From positions 372,001-436,000 of the forward strand of contig NZ_JAFCKB010000002.1 of assembly GCF_018130615.1 (NCBI RefSeq): a stretch of 64,000 bases of DNA, written 5' to 3'. Positions within the stretch are counted from its first letter, which is position 1, and every line of letters starts with the position of its first letter. Source of the DNA: Bradyrhizobium manausense (lineage in GTDB: Bacteria; Pseudomonadota; Alphaproteobacteria; Rhizobiales; Xanthobacteraceae). The translations under genes were made by a program, and so were the position numbers. Below, one piece after another: positions 9,073 to 18,787 of the stretch. The notes beneath the pieces are model-generated. The model was not told the origin of the DNA and searched no databases. It was given only the letters and a program-made list of their open reading frames with translations.

Positions 9073-10620
9073 ATGGCCGATCGATATCACGACAGACCGT
9101 TTCCCTCCGATGACTATGGTCGCGGTGGCGACCAGCATGGGAAGGCGGACAACGATCCCTTGGCCGAGCTCGCGCGTCTGATCGGGCAGACCGATCCGTT
9201 CGCAGCGCAGGGCCGCCCGGGTGCGCGACCCGCAGCAGCGCCTGCACCTGCGCAGAGCTATCAGGATGATGATTATCCGCACGACGATTATCAGCAGGAT
9301 TATGCCGAGCAGGCCGCGCCGTCTCAGCCGGGGCCGCCCTCATGGATGCGGCGCGCCAATGTGCAGCCGCAGCCGGCGCCCGAGCCTGACTATCCCGTCA
9401 CCGTGAATCCCGTTCATCCGTTGCATCGCTATTCAGCTCAGCCGGCCGTACCCGAGCCGCAGGCCTATCAGGACCGAGCCTATCAGGATCAGGCTTATCA
9501 GGATCAAGCCTACCATCAGGAGCAGGCCCAGCACCAAGCCTACGAGGCGCCGTACGAGCAGCAGCCTGATCCGGCGCGCTACGATGATGCGCTCTACGGG
9601 CGGCTCGAGACGGGCGAGCAGGATTTTCAGCGCGAGCCGGCCTATCCGGATGATCCTTATGCGTTCCAGAGCGACTATCCCGAGGCCGATCTCGATGAGC
9701 CCAGGAAATCACGCGGCGGCATGATGACCGTTGCGGCGATCCTCGCGCTCGCCGTGGTCGGTACGGGAGCGGCCTTCGCCTACAAGACCTATATCGGCTC
9801 GCCCCGCAGCGGCGAACCACCGATCATCAAGGCCGACAACACGCCGACCAAGATTGTGCCGGCACCCTCGGATTCCTCGGCCAAGGTACCGGACCGCATG
9901 GTGAGCGGTGACGGCAGCGAAAAGATCGTGCCGCGCGAGGAGGCGCCTGTCGACGTCAACGCCAAGGCGGCCGGCCCTCGCGTGATTTTTCCGCCGCTCA
10001 ACCAAAATGCCAACCCGCCGTCGGTTGCGAGCGTGTCGCCATCGGCTGCTCCGCCGCCGAATGCTGGCCCGACGTCGAGCAACGGGACCATGCCGAACAA
10101 CGCGCCGCGCTCGATCAAGACTGTGTCGGTGAAGGGTGACCAGACCGACAGTGCCGTGCCGCAGGCCGCCGCACCGTCGCCCGCCAAGCCGGTCGCGCCG
10201 CCAAAACCGCTCGCCGCACCGGCTGCGCCGCGCACGCCACCCACCTCTGCCAATGCCAGTGTCAACCAGCCGCTCTCGCTGGCGCCGCAGGCGGCGCCGG
10301 CAGAGCCGCCGCAGCGCATGGCCGCGACCAATCCGACGCAGATTGCTCCCGCGAGCAGCGGCGGTGGCTACGTCGTGCAAGTGTCCTCGCAGCAGAGCGA
10401 GGATAGTGCCGCCGCGTCCTACCGTGTGCTCCAGAGCAAGTATGGTAGCGTGCTTGGATCCCGCTCGCCGGTGATCAAGCGGGTCGACCTGACCGACAAG
10501 GGCAAGGGGATCGTCTACCGTGCCTTCGCCGGTCCCTATGGTTCGGCTGAGGAAGCGACGCAGGCTTGCAACAACCTGAAGTCCGCCGGCTTGTCTGCCT
10601 GCTTCGTCCAGAGGAATTAA
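9073..10620 (+). CDS. SPOR domain-containing protein, single-pass inner-membrane
   Basis: Bitopic envelope protein of about 515 residues, likely recruited to denuded septal peptidoglycan. I use the ATG at 9073 rather than an upstream TTG because family members begin with MADRYHDRPF-type sequence. Residues 1-215 are cytoplasmic, acidic and Gln/Tyr-rich, including a short AYQDQ repeat. One membrane span lies near 216-236 (MTVAAILALAVVG). A long Pro/Ala-rich periplasmic linker follows, and the SPOR domain occupies about 431-512, from GGYVVQVSSQ to ACFVQRN. It stands between argS and the nagZ remnant, the usual alphaproteobacterial position. The domain is certain; the exact septal role is inferred. 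Confidence 0.9.
   Translation: MADRYHDRPFPSDDYGRGGDQHGKADNDPLAELARLIGQTDPFAAQGRPGARPAAAPAPAQSYQDDDYPHDDYQQDYAEQAAPSQPGPPSWMRRANVQPQPAPEPDYPVTVNPVHPLHRYSAQPAVPEPQAYQDRAYQDQAYQDQAYHQEQAQHQAYEAPYEQQPDPARYDDALYGRLETGEQDFQREPAYPDDPYAFQSDYPEADLDEPRKSRGGMMTVAAILALAVVGTGAAFAYKTYIGSPRSGEPPIIKADNTPTKIVPAPSDSSAKVPDRMVSGDGSEKIVPREEAPVDVNAKAAGPRVIFPPLNQNANPPSVASVSPSAAPPPNAGPTSSNGTMPNNAPRSIKTVSVKGDQTDSAVPQAAAPSPAKPVAPPKPLAAPAAPRTPPTSANASVNQPLSLAPQAAPAEPPQRMAATNPTQIAPASSGGGYVVQVSSQQSEDSAAASYRVLQSKYGSVLGSRSPVIKRVDLTDKGKGIVYRAFAGPYGSAEEATQACNNLKSAGLSACFVQRN
9463..9522 (+). repeat. 15-base in-frame tandem repeat (AYQD[R/Q]) in SPOR protein
   Basis: Three near-identical 15-base units of the type gcctatcaggatcag, followed by a degenerate fourth (gcctaccatcaggag), encode AYQDR-AYQDQ-AYQDQ-AYHQE. 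The array sits in the disordered cytoplasmic half of the SPOR protein. Such arrays can change length by slippage without breaking the frame. Confidence 0.8.
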
Positions 10621-10665
10621 CGGCCGTTTCCTTGACCCCCTCGCGGGGCAGGGTTAATCGGCCCT

Positions 10666-11094
10666 ATGAGCACGCGGGCCTTCATCACCGGCGTATCCGG
10701 AACGGAACTGACCGCCGCTGAGCGGGCGCTTGTCCGTGACAAATGCTCGTGGAACGTCATCCTCTTCAATCTCCGCTTCGAGATTTCGACCCAAGTTGCG
10801 GGTCCAGCTAGGGAATTGACGACGGCGCGACCGATCGCGGCCGGTCTCAGCATTCCCGTGGATGGCGCCGCCGAGCCGGTCCATCCAGTGACGACTTCTG
10901 CGACAATGATTGCTCAGGTGATTCGCAGCGCAATCGGGTTCCAGGGTTTGTTAATGAGTAATGACGTGCCGATGAAGACGCTGGCGGGACGAATTGGCGA
11001 GCGGGTTCGCGCCATGTTCGTGGCCGGCGCGCCGCTTCACAGCAACGACAATGCGACACTGGACGCATTGACCGCAAACACGGCATCCGCATGA
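10666..11094 (+). pseudogene. nagZ: remnant of beta-N-acetylhexosaminidase NagZ with an internal deletion
   Basis: The position between the SPOR gene and scpA is the normal place for nagZ, a glycoside hydrolase family 3 enzyme of about 340 residues that recycles cell-wall muropeptides. The N-terminal 40 residues (MSTRAFITGVSG, TAAERALVR) match a NagZ start, and the C-terminal half (TTSATMIAQVIRSAIGFQGLLMSNDV, read in parts) matches the conserved NagZ segment containing the S-D-D nucleophile region. The middle is missing, including the DQEGG and K-H-F-P-G-H-G blocks. The nucleophile-region sequence is MSNDV rather than MSDDV. Only 142 codons remain, and the frame is still open and overlaps scpA by ATGA. 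Catalytic activity is very unlikely. Confidence 0.8.
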
Positions 11095-11930
11095 CCGCAG
11101 AAATCCTATCGTTTGAAACCGGCCGGCCCGCAGAGCTGGCCGAAGGCGAGCCGGCGTTGGTGGTCGACGTCGAGGGCTATGAAGGCCCGCTCGACCTGTT
11201 GCTCGCGCTGGCGCGGCAGCAAAAGGTCGACCTTGCCAAGATCTCGATCCTGGCGCTCGCCGACCAGTATCTTCACTTCATCGAAGCCGCGCGAAAGATC
11301 CGGCTTGAGCTTGCCGCCGACTATCTGGTGATGGCGGCCTGGCTTGCCTTCCTGAAGTCGCGCCTGCTGCTGCCGGAGCCGCCGAGCGCGGAAGGTCCGA
11401 GCGCCGAGGAAATGGCAACCGCGCTCGCCAACCGGCTGCGTCGTCTGGAAGCCATTCGCGAAGCTGCCAACCGGCTGATGAACCGGCAGCAATTGTTGCG
11501 CGACATTTTTCCGCGCGGCGAGCCCGAGCAGATCGCTGAGATCAAGCATCCGAAATATACCGCGACGCTGTACGACCTGCTTACCGCCTATGCCTCACAG
11601 CGCCAGTCGCGCGTGCTGGCGAGCGTGCATCTGGCCAAGCGCACCGTATGGTCGCTCGCCGAGGCACGGGCCACGCTGGAGCGGCTGGTCGGCAGCATCA
11701 CCGAACAGGACGACTGGGGCGTGCTCGACGATTTCCTGATCCGTCACGTCGCCGATCCGACGCAGCGCGCAACGGTGTTCGCTTCGAGCTTCGCCGCCGC
11801 GCTCGAGCTCGTGCGTGAAGGTCAGCTCGAGCTGAACCAGAAAGAGGCGTTTGCGCCCATCTATTTCCGGAAGGGGCGCCCGAAACCGGTCGTGGACGCG
11901 GCACCTGCGCCCGACGCGCCGGTCGGTTAA
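11091..11930 (+). CDS. scpA: segregation and condensation protein A
   Basis: Kleisin subunit of 279 residues that bridges the SMC heads together with ScpB in chromosome organisation. The N-terminal family pattern is clear: GYEGPLDLLLALARQQKVDL at about 26-45, then ISILALADQYL and AADYLVMAAWLAFLKSRLLLP. The C-terminal winged-helix segment includes LELVREGQLELNQKE and FAPIYFR. The start ATG overlaps the stop of the nagZ remnant as ATGA, so translation may be coupled to that remnant, a possible reason its frame stays open. It is followed at once by scpB. Confidence 0.94.
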   Translation: MTAEILSFETGRPAELAEGEPALVVDVEGYEGPLDLLLALARQQKVDLAKISILALADQYLHFIEAARKIRLELAADYLVMAAWLAFLKSRLLLPEPPSAEGPSAEEMATALANRLRRLEAIREAANRLMNRQQLLRDIFPRGEPEQIAEIKHPKYTATLYDLLTAYASQRQSRVLASVHLAKRTVWSLAEARATLERLVGSITEQDDWGVLDDFLIRHVADPTQRATVFASSFAAALELVREGQLELNQKEAFAPIYFRKGRPKPVVDAAPAPDAPVG

Positions 11931-11951
11931 GTGCAAGAAGGAGAAGCTGCC

Positions 11952-12704
11952 ATGGCAAGCCTGGCTGAAGTGCGGGTAGAAGAGGCCGAGCCGATGGAGA
12001 ACGAATCCCAGGCGCGTCCCGAAGAATTGCGGCTGCTGGAAGCACTGCTGTTCGCATCGAATGAACCGCTGGACACCGCGACGCTGGCCAAGCGCATGCC
12101 CGAGGGCGTGGACGTCAAGGCTGCGCTCGAGCAGCTCCAGGCCGACTACGCCTTGCGCGGCGTGAACCTCGTGCGGGTCGCCAACAAATGGACCTTCCGC
12201 ACCGCCGGCGATCTGTCCTGGCTGATGACGCGTGAGAGCACCGAGACCCGGCGCCTGTCGCGCGCGGCCATCGAGGTGCTGGCGATCATCGCCTATCACC
12301 AGCCGGTGACGCGTGCCGAGATCGAGGAGATCCGCGGCGTCGTCACCTCCAAGGGCACGCTCGACGTGCTCCTGGAGACCGGCTGGATCAAGCCGCGCGG
12401 CCGTCGCAAGACGCCTGGCCGTCCCTTGACCTTCGGAACCACCGAGGACTTCCTGTCGCAGTTCACCTTGGAACAGCTCGGCGATCTGCCGGGTCTGGAG
12501 GAGCTGAAGGGCACGGGTCTCCTGGACTCGCGCTTGCCGACCGGTTTCAGCGTACCGACGCCGTCGGACGACCCGGCACTGCGTGAGGACGAGGATCCGC
12601 TGGAACCAGGCGAGGAGCTCGATCTGGCGCTGGCGCCCGCTGTCGAGCCCGAGACGCCGCCGGAAGGCGGTAACGAGGGCGGCGAGGGCGGGAGCGAGGA
12701 GTAA
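11952..12704 (+). CDS. scpB: segregation and condensation protein B
   Basis: Partner of ScpA in the SMC-ScpAB condensin, about 250 residues. Two winged-helix units are recognisable: LRLLEALLFASNEPLD near the N terminus, and AIEVLAIIAYHQPVTRAEIEEIRG in the second, followed by TLDVLLETGWIKPRGRR. I chose the ATG at 11952 over a GTG at 11931 because AGAAGGAG lies just upstream at the right spacing. The last 60 residues are acidic and low in complexity, a common tail in this group. It belongs to the scpA-scpB-tatABC cluster. Confidence 0.93.
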   Translation: MASLAEVRVEEAEPMENESQARPEELRLLEALLFASNEPLDTATLAKRMPEGVDVKAALEQLQADYALRGVNLVRVANKWTFRTAGDLSWLMTRESTETRRLSRAAIEVLAIIAYHQPVTRAEIEEIRGVVTSKGTLDVLLETGWIKPRGRRKTPGRPLTFGTTEDFLSQFTLEQLGDLPGLEELKGTGLLDSRLPTGFSVPTPSDDPALREDEDPLEPGEELDLALAPAVEPETPPEGGNEGGEGGSEE

Positions 12705-12759
12705 TCCTCCGCGGCCTCTTACGGGCCCCTGCGACTGGTTAACACTAGCAAGATTACGT

Positions 12760-12782
12760 AGCGCCAACAGCGAATTGGCGCT
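12760..12782. terminator. hairpin between scpB and tatA
   Basis: An eight-base inverted repeat, AGCGCCAA / TTGGCGCT, encloses a seven-base loop and is followed about 12 bases later by a short T-rich stretch. It may attenuate read-through from scpB or process the transcript. As a terminator it is weak. Confidence 0.35.
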
Positions 12783-12872
12783 GCCTTGGTCCTTGTTTTT
12801 GGTACCTGCGAAGCCTAGGTTTCGGTGAAGATCGGCCGGGGTCCCGGCCATGCGCGTTTGGAGGGTTGCAGG

Positions 12873-13106
12873 ATGGGTTCGCTTAGCATTTGGCACTGGA
12901 TCTTGGTGATCGCAGTGGTCCTGCTGCTGTTTGGCCGCGGCAAGATTTCGGATCTGATGGGTGACGTGGCGCAGGGCATCAAGGCCTTCAAGAAGGGCAT
13001 GCAGGACGACGACAAGCCCGCCGACAAGCAGGAGCCCTCGAAGTCTATCGAGCACAATGCCGCGCCGACCGCGGCGCGATCCGACGTCGGCAGCAAGGCC
13101 GTCTGA
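12873..13106 (+). CDS. tatA: twin-arginine translocase subunit TatA
   Basis: Pore-forming Tat component of 77 residues. One N-terminal membrane helix ([15 protein letters not shown]) leads into the conserved FG hinge ([21 protein letters not shown], read in parts), then an amphipathic helix and a charged tail, the standard TatA layout. I use the ATG at 12873, preceded by GGAGGGTTGCAGG, rather than an in-frame GTG 48 bases upstream. It is followed by tatB after 88 bases and forms the tatABC operon. Confidence 0.95.
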   Translation: MGSLSIWHWILVIAVVLLLFGRGKISDLMGDVAQGIKAFKKGMQDDDKPADKQEPSKSIEHNAAPTAARSDVGSKAV

Positions 13107-13194
13107 GCCAGGAGCACGCGAGACGCGGGAAGCGGACCCGATCCTGCGCGTGAGGGATTGGGCCGATCGTGGCTTCGCGTGAACGGAAGACGTC

Positions 13195-13758
13195 ATGTTC
13201 GACATCGGGTGGAGTGAACTGGTTCTGATCGGGGTCGTGGCCCTGGTCGCCATTGGCCCGAAAGAGCTGCCGGGCGTGCTGCGCATGGTTGGCCAGTGGA
13301 TGGGCAAGGCCCGCAAGATGGCCGCCGAATTCCAGGGCCAGTTCCAGGAAGCGATGCGCGAGGCCGAGATGGCGGACCTCAAGAAGAGCTTTGACGAGGT
13401 CAAGGAAGCCGCCTCCGGATTCACCGGCGGCGGCTTGATGACCTCGCTGCAGAAGGACGTCAGCGACGCGCTGCGTGTCGACGCGCTCGACAAGCCGGCC
13501 GAGACGGCCACGACAGCGGCTGCCATCGAGGCGCCGGCGACTTCAACTGAAGCGCCGGCGACTTCGAGTGAAGCGCCGGTGACCCCAACGACACCTGAAG
13601 CCCCCACGCCTGAGACCTTCGTGGAAGCTGAGGCACATGCGGCGGTGAGCGAGCCGCTCGCCATCACCCGTGAGGTCGAGCAGACGCCGGTTGCGCAAGA
13701 CGCTGTTACTCAAGACACGGCGCCATCCGAAGCGATCAAGGACGCCAAAGCGTCATGA
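13195..13758 (+). CDS. tatB: Sec-independent protein translocase protein TatB
   Basis: Substrate-receptor partner of TatC, 187 residues. The N-terminal helix [19 protein letters not shown] and the [11 protein letters not shown] hinge are diagnostic of TatB. An amphipathic helix with many charged residues follows (about 35-75), then a long Ala/Pro/Thr/Glu-rich tail that holds a 21-base repeat. The stop overlaps the tatC start as ATGA, indicating translational coupling. Confidence 0.95.
   Translation: MFDIGWSELVLIGVVALVAIGPKELPGVLRMVGQWMGKARKMAAEFQGQFQEAMREAEMADLKKSFDEVKEAASGFTGGGLMTSLQKDVSDALRVDALDKPAETATTAAAIEAPATSTEAPATSSEAPVTPTTPEAPTPETFVEAEAHAAVSEPLAITREVEQTPVAQDAVTQDTAPSEAIKDAKAS
13528..13590 (+). 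repeat. 21-base in-frame tandem repeat in the tatB tail
   Basis: Three consecutive 21-base units encode [14 protein letters not shown] and EAPVTPT. They lie in the low-complexity C-terminal tail of TatB, which tolerates length change. The first two units differ at only a few bases. Confidence 0.75.
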
Positions 13759-14567
13759 GCGACGCCGATATCGAGGCCAGCAAAGCCCCGCTGATGGACC
13801 ATCTGATCGAGCTGCGCGCGCGGCTGATCAAGGCGCTCCTGGGCTTCGGCGTGGCCTTCATCTTCTGCTTCTTCTTCGCCAAGCAGATCTACAACGTGCT
13901 GGTCTGGCCGTTCGTGTGGGTTGCAGGCGCCGAGAACTCGAAATTCATCTACACGGCGCTGCTGGAATATTTCATCACCCAGCTCAAGCTCGCCCTGTTC
14001 GGTGCCGGCTTTATCTCGTTCCCGATCGTTGCGACGCAGATCTACAAGTTCGTTGCACCCGGCCTCTACAAGCATGAGAAGCAGGCCTTCCTGCCATATC
14101 TGATCGCGACCCCGTTCTTCTTCGTGCTCGGCGCTGCGCTGGTCTATTTCGTCGTGCTGCCGATGCTGGTTCGCTTCTCGCTCGGCATGCAGCAGATGGG
14201 CGGCGACGAGACCGCGCAGATCCAGCTGCTGCCCAAGGTCGGCGAATATCTGTCGCTGATGATGTCGCTGATCTTCGCGTTCGGCATCGCCTTCCAGCTT
14301 CCGGTGATTTTGACGCTGCTCGGGCGGATCGGTATCATCACGTCCAAGATGCTGCGCGAGAAACGCCGCTATTTCATCGTTCTGGCCTTCATCATCGCGG
14401 CCGTCCTGACGCCGCCGGATATCCTCAGCCAGTGCTCGCTCGCGATTCCCCTGCTTGCGCTCTACGAGGGCTCGATCATCGCGGTGTCGATGGTGGAGAA
14501 GAAGGCGGCCGCCTCGCAGGCGACCACCGGCACCGACGTATCGACGCCGGCCAATCCGGCGGAGTAG
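13755..14567 (+). CDS. tatC: Sec-independent protein translocase protein TatC
   Basis: Six-span inner-membrane core of the Tat system, which recognises twin-arginine signal peptides; 270 residues. The N-terminal [16 protein letters not shown] segment is the signature, with the conserved HL-ELR glutamate intact. Later family blocks include [21 protein letters not shown] and the hydrophobic repeats up to [16 protein letters not shown]. The start overlaps the tatB stop by four bases. Complete and normal in length. Confidence 0.96.
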   Translation: MSDADIEASKAPLMDHLIELRARLIKALLGFGVAFIFCFFFAKQIYNVLVWPFVWVAGAENSKFIYTALLEYFITQLKLALFGAGFISFPIVATQIYKFVAPGLYKHEKQAFLPYLIATPFFFVLGAALVYFVVLPMLVRFSLGMQQMGGDETAQIQLLPKVGEYLSLMMSLIFAFGIAFQLPVILTLLGRIGIITSKMLREKRRYFIVLAFIIAAVLTPPDILSQCSLAIPLLALYEGSIIAVSMVEKKAAASQATTGTDVSTPANPAE

Positions 14568-14607
14568 GGCACTTTCGCTCTATCATATCGCTGTACAGCC
14601 GATGATT

Positions 14608-16036
<1,429 letters not shown>

Positions 16037-16134
16037 CAAGCGTGTTGCTTGATGTTGCGGCAGAAACGTTTGGTTGCGAAGATCGGGCGGCCGGCTATCC
16101 TGCCGGGCATTCGTCAACACGAACCCGACTGTCC

Positions 16135-16497
16135 ATGGCCTTGCACCGCGACATCTTCTGGGTCGGCCGACAATGGGCAGTGACCGGCGCCGGTATTCAA
16201 GCCATCGATCAACGCTTGCGTGGCGTGCTGGACATCGAGATCGCGCGGCTCTGGGACGAGAGCCTCGTGCAGAGCCGGCGCGCGAAGCCCGGTGTCAACG
16301 CCGAGGACTTCGACAAGGCGCTGACGATGGCGCGGGAGCGCTTTCCCGAGACGCCGGCATCGGCCCCGTTCCTTGCGCAACTGAAGGCGTTCGGTGTGAT
16401 TGAAACTCCCGTCGTGCATCCGGTCTTGCCTGCGATGCAGTTGCGTGCCGAAGGCAGGCTCGCGCGCTTCCTGCCGCAATGGCGGGTCCGCCGTTAA
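16135..16497 (+). CDS. small conserved hypothetical protein
   Basis: A 120-residue soluble protein between serS and surE. The ATG at 16135 is preferred; the open frame extends far upstream only as a shadow of serS. The sequence begins MALHRDIFWVGRQWAVTGAG, is rich in Arg and Ala, and has a central segment DIEIARLWDE and a C-terminal LARFLPQWRVRR. I recognise no domain. Codon use matches its neighbours and it sits in the core cluster, so it is probably a real gene of this lineage. Function unknown. Confidence 0.65.
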   Translation: MALHRDIFWVGRQWAVTGAGIQAIDQRLRGVLDIEIARLWDESLVQSRRAKPGVNAEDFDKALTMARERFPETPASAPFLAQLKAFGVIETPVVHPVLPAMQLRAEGRLARFLPQWRVRR

Positions 16498-16625
16498 AGC
16501 CAACGCCATTGCTGCGTCGCAGCAATGGCGGGGATCGCGGGTGAGGTCTGCGCCGAAGCTGGTTTGCCTGATCGGTCCCGGCCGGATAAGACGGCCTGAT
16601 CCCAGCTCAGGAATCGACCAACGGT

Positions 16626-17393
16626 ATGCGCATTCTCTGCACCAATGACGACGGTATCCACGCCCCCGGACTCAAGGTCGTGGAGGAGATCGCACGCGCG
16701 CTGTCCGATGACGTCTGGGTGGTGGCGCCAGAGCTAGATCAATCCGGCGTGTCGCATTCGCTATCACTGAACGATCCCTTGCGCCTGCGCGAAGTCGGGC
16801 CGCGGCACTTCGCGGTGCGCGGCACGCCGACTGACTGTGTCATCATGGGGGCCCGTCATATCCTCGGTGCCAAGCTGCCCGATGTCGTGCTCTCCGGCGT
16901 CAACAAGGGCCGTAACGTTGCCGAGGACGTGGTCTATTCAGGCACCATCGCCGGCGCGCTCGAAGGCACCATCCTGGGGATCCCGTCGTTCGCACTGTCG
17001 CAGGAATTCAGCGTCGAGACGCGCGAGCATCCGCCGTGGGACACCGCGCGCCAATTCGGTCCCGACATTTTGCGCAAGGTGATAAAGGCCGGCATCCCGA
17101 AGGACACCGTCATCAACGTCAACTTCCCGTCCTGCGCACCTGAGGACGTGCTCGGCATTCGCGTCACGCGGCAGGGCAAGCGCAATCTGGGTTTCCTCAG
17201 GATCGACGAGCGCAGGGACGGTCGCAACAATCCCTATTTCTGGATCGGCTTCGAACGGGCGGCAATGATGGACACACCGGCCGAAGGCACTGATCTCGCG
17301 GCGCTGCGCGAGCGCTACGTCTCGGTTACGCCGCTGCGGCTCGATCGCACCAATGAAGCGTTCTCCGAAGAGCTGAGCGCAACGTTGAAGTGA
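16626..17393 (+). CDS. surE: 5'-nucleotidase / nucleoside monophosphate phosphatase SurE
   Basis: Metal-dependent phosphatase of 255 residues acting on nucleoside monophosphates in the cytoplasm. The N-terminal motif CTNDDGIHAPGL provides the metal-binding Asp8-Asp9, and the family segments VAPELDQSGVSHS, GTPTDCV and SGVNKGRN, with YSGTIAGALEG, are intact. The start ATG at 16626 opens directly on the conserved MRILCTNDDG. surE next to pcm is a classic stationary-phase survival pairing; here a reverse-strand response regulator has come between them. Confidence 0.95.
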   Translation: MRILCTNDDGIHAPGLKVVEEIARALSDDVWVVAPELDQSGVSHSLSLNDPLRLREVGPRHFAVRGTPTDCVIMGARHILGAKLPDVVLSGVNKGRNVAEDVVYSGTIAGALEGTILGIPSFALSQEFSVETREHPPWDTARQFGPDILRKVIKAGIPKDTVINVNFPSCAPEDVLGIRVTRQGKRNLGFLRIDERRDGRNNPYFWIGFERAAMMDTPAEGTDLAALRERYVSVTPLRLDRTNEAFSEELSATLK

Positions 17394-17413
17394 CGACGAT
17401 TCGGAAATAGCGG

Positions 17414-17785
17414 CTAGCCGCCGCGAAGTGCGGCCTCGATGGTCTTGCCGAGCGCGTCGAGCTGAAACGGCTTCTGCAGCGCAGGCCGGTCGCGATATTG
17501 CTCGGGCAGGCCCGAGGAGCCGTAGCCGGTCGCAAAGATGAAGGGGCAGCCCTTGGCCTTGATGACGTCGGCGACCGGCGAGATGACCTTGCCGTTGACG
17601 TTGACGTCGAGGATGGCGATGTCGAACTCGGTGGCCTGGGCGAGGCGCATCGCCTCGGCGATGTCGCCGGCTTCGGCTGCGATCTTGTAGCCGAGCTCTT
17701 CCAGCATATCCGCAACCATCATTCGGATCATCACCTCGTCCTCGACGAGGAATACAGAGCGCCCGGAAAGCCCAGTCGCGTTCAT
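17414..17785 (-). CDS. single-domain response regulator (CheY-like receiver)
   Basis: A 123-residue receiver domain with no output domain. Acidic pocket residues Glu15-Asp16 (VEDE), phospho-acceptor Asp60 (AILDVN), Thr87 (FATGYG) and Lys105 (LQKPF) are all present, so it should be phosphorylatable. I chose the ATG at 17785, which has AAGGACT upstream; an ATG at 17806 would add seven residues. Transcribed against surE and divergent from pcm, with no histidine kinase nearby. The partner kinase is unknown. The sequence resembles the stand-alone receivers abundant in Bradyrhizobium. Confidence 0.88.
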   Translation of the reverse strand: MNATGLSGRSVFLVEDEVMIRMMVADMLEELGYKIAAEAGDIAEAMRLAQATEFDIAILDVNVNGKVISPVADVIKAKGCPFIFATGYGSSGLPEQYRDRPALQKPFQLDALGKTIEAALRGG

Positions 17786-18027
17786 TGTCGTTGAGTCCTT
17801 GCCCATTCTCGAAAACGTTCGCAGATAACTCGAATCGACGCAATGCGCGTTTCGGCCAGCTGGCACGTGAAAATGGCCGTAGCGACGCCTCCGCTGCAAG
17901 CCGATTTGTGGTCAAATTGCCAAGCTTCGAGGCTATCATGGGTTCCTGAGCAGGAACAAGATTCTGGCTCGGGGCATGGGCGCCGAAGCCATCGCCGCCG
18001 AACCCGTACGAGACGACATAAGCACCG

Positions 18028-18678
18028 ATGATCTCCAATCAGCCTCCGCCGGAAAAGATGATGTTTCAGCTCACCCTGAGGCGTCGTGGCATCAGCGATC
18101 AGACCGTATTGCGAACCATGGAGGAGGTGCCGCGCGAGCTGTTCGTCGAGGCCTCTGATCGCGAGGCGGCCTATCGTGACAGCGCGCTGCCGATTGCCTG
18201 CGGGCAGACCATCAGCCAGCCCTTCGTCGTCGCCTACATGACCGAGCAGCTTCAGCTCCAGAAGAGCCACCGCGTGCTCGAGATCGGCACCGGCTCCGGC
18301 TATCAGGCTGCCGTGCTGTCGCGGCTGGCGCGCGAGGTGCTGACGGTCGAGCGCTACCGCATGCTGGCTGATGCAGCACGCGCCAGGCTTGAAAAGCTGG
18401 ATTGTCACAATGTCGAGGTGATGCTTGGCGACGGCCTTAATTTGCCGCCCAATATCGGTCCGTTCGATCGCATCATCGTCACCGCTGCGGTGGAGAAGAT
18501 TCCGGAGAACCTGGTCGAGCGGCTCGAGGTCGGCGGCATCCTGATCGCGCCGGTCGGTCCACATCAAGGCGTGCAGACGTTGACGCGCCTCAGCCGAACC
18601 GAAGCCGGCATCGAACGCAAGGAACTCGTCGAGGTCCGCTTCGTACCGGCACTGCCAGGTGTGGCGCGGGAGCTGTAG
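18028..18678 (+). CDS. pcm: protein-L-isoaspartate O-methyltransferase
   Basis: SAM-dependent repair enzyme of 216 residues that methylates isoaspartyl residues in damaged proteins. The SAM loop [19 protein letters not shown] begins near residue 83. The preceding segment [16 protein letters not shown] is the family hallmark for isoaspartate binding, and [16 protein letters not shown] is the conserved later block. The start ATG at 18028 is followed by [11 protein letters not shown]. It lies in the surE-pcm-LysM/LytM order usual for alphaproteobacteria. Confidence 0.95.
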   Translation: MISNQPPPEKMMFQLTLRRRGISDQTVLRTMEEVPRELFVEASDREAAYRDSALPIACGQTISQPFVVAYMTEQLQLQKSHRVLEIGTGSGYQAAVLSRLAREVLTVERYRMLADAARARLEKLDCHNVEVMLGDGLNLPPNIGPFDRIIVTAAVEKIPENLVERLEVGGILIAPVGPHQGVQTLTRLSRTEAGIERKELVEVRFVPALPGVAREL

Positions 18679-18787
18679 AACTCCGGATCGGCTGCGCATC
18701 CAACATCTTATTGGGAGGGTTAAGCCGTTATTTACTCGGCGCGTGTTTACTTAAAAGACCAGTTCTGTTGCGTACGAGTGAGTAACC

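Noticed and set aside
11595-13667. 690-codon minus-strand open frame opposite scpAB-tatAB
   Set aside because: Antisense of five recognised core genes and spans their boundaries.
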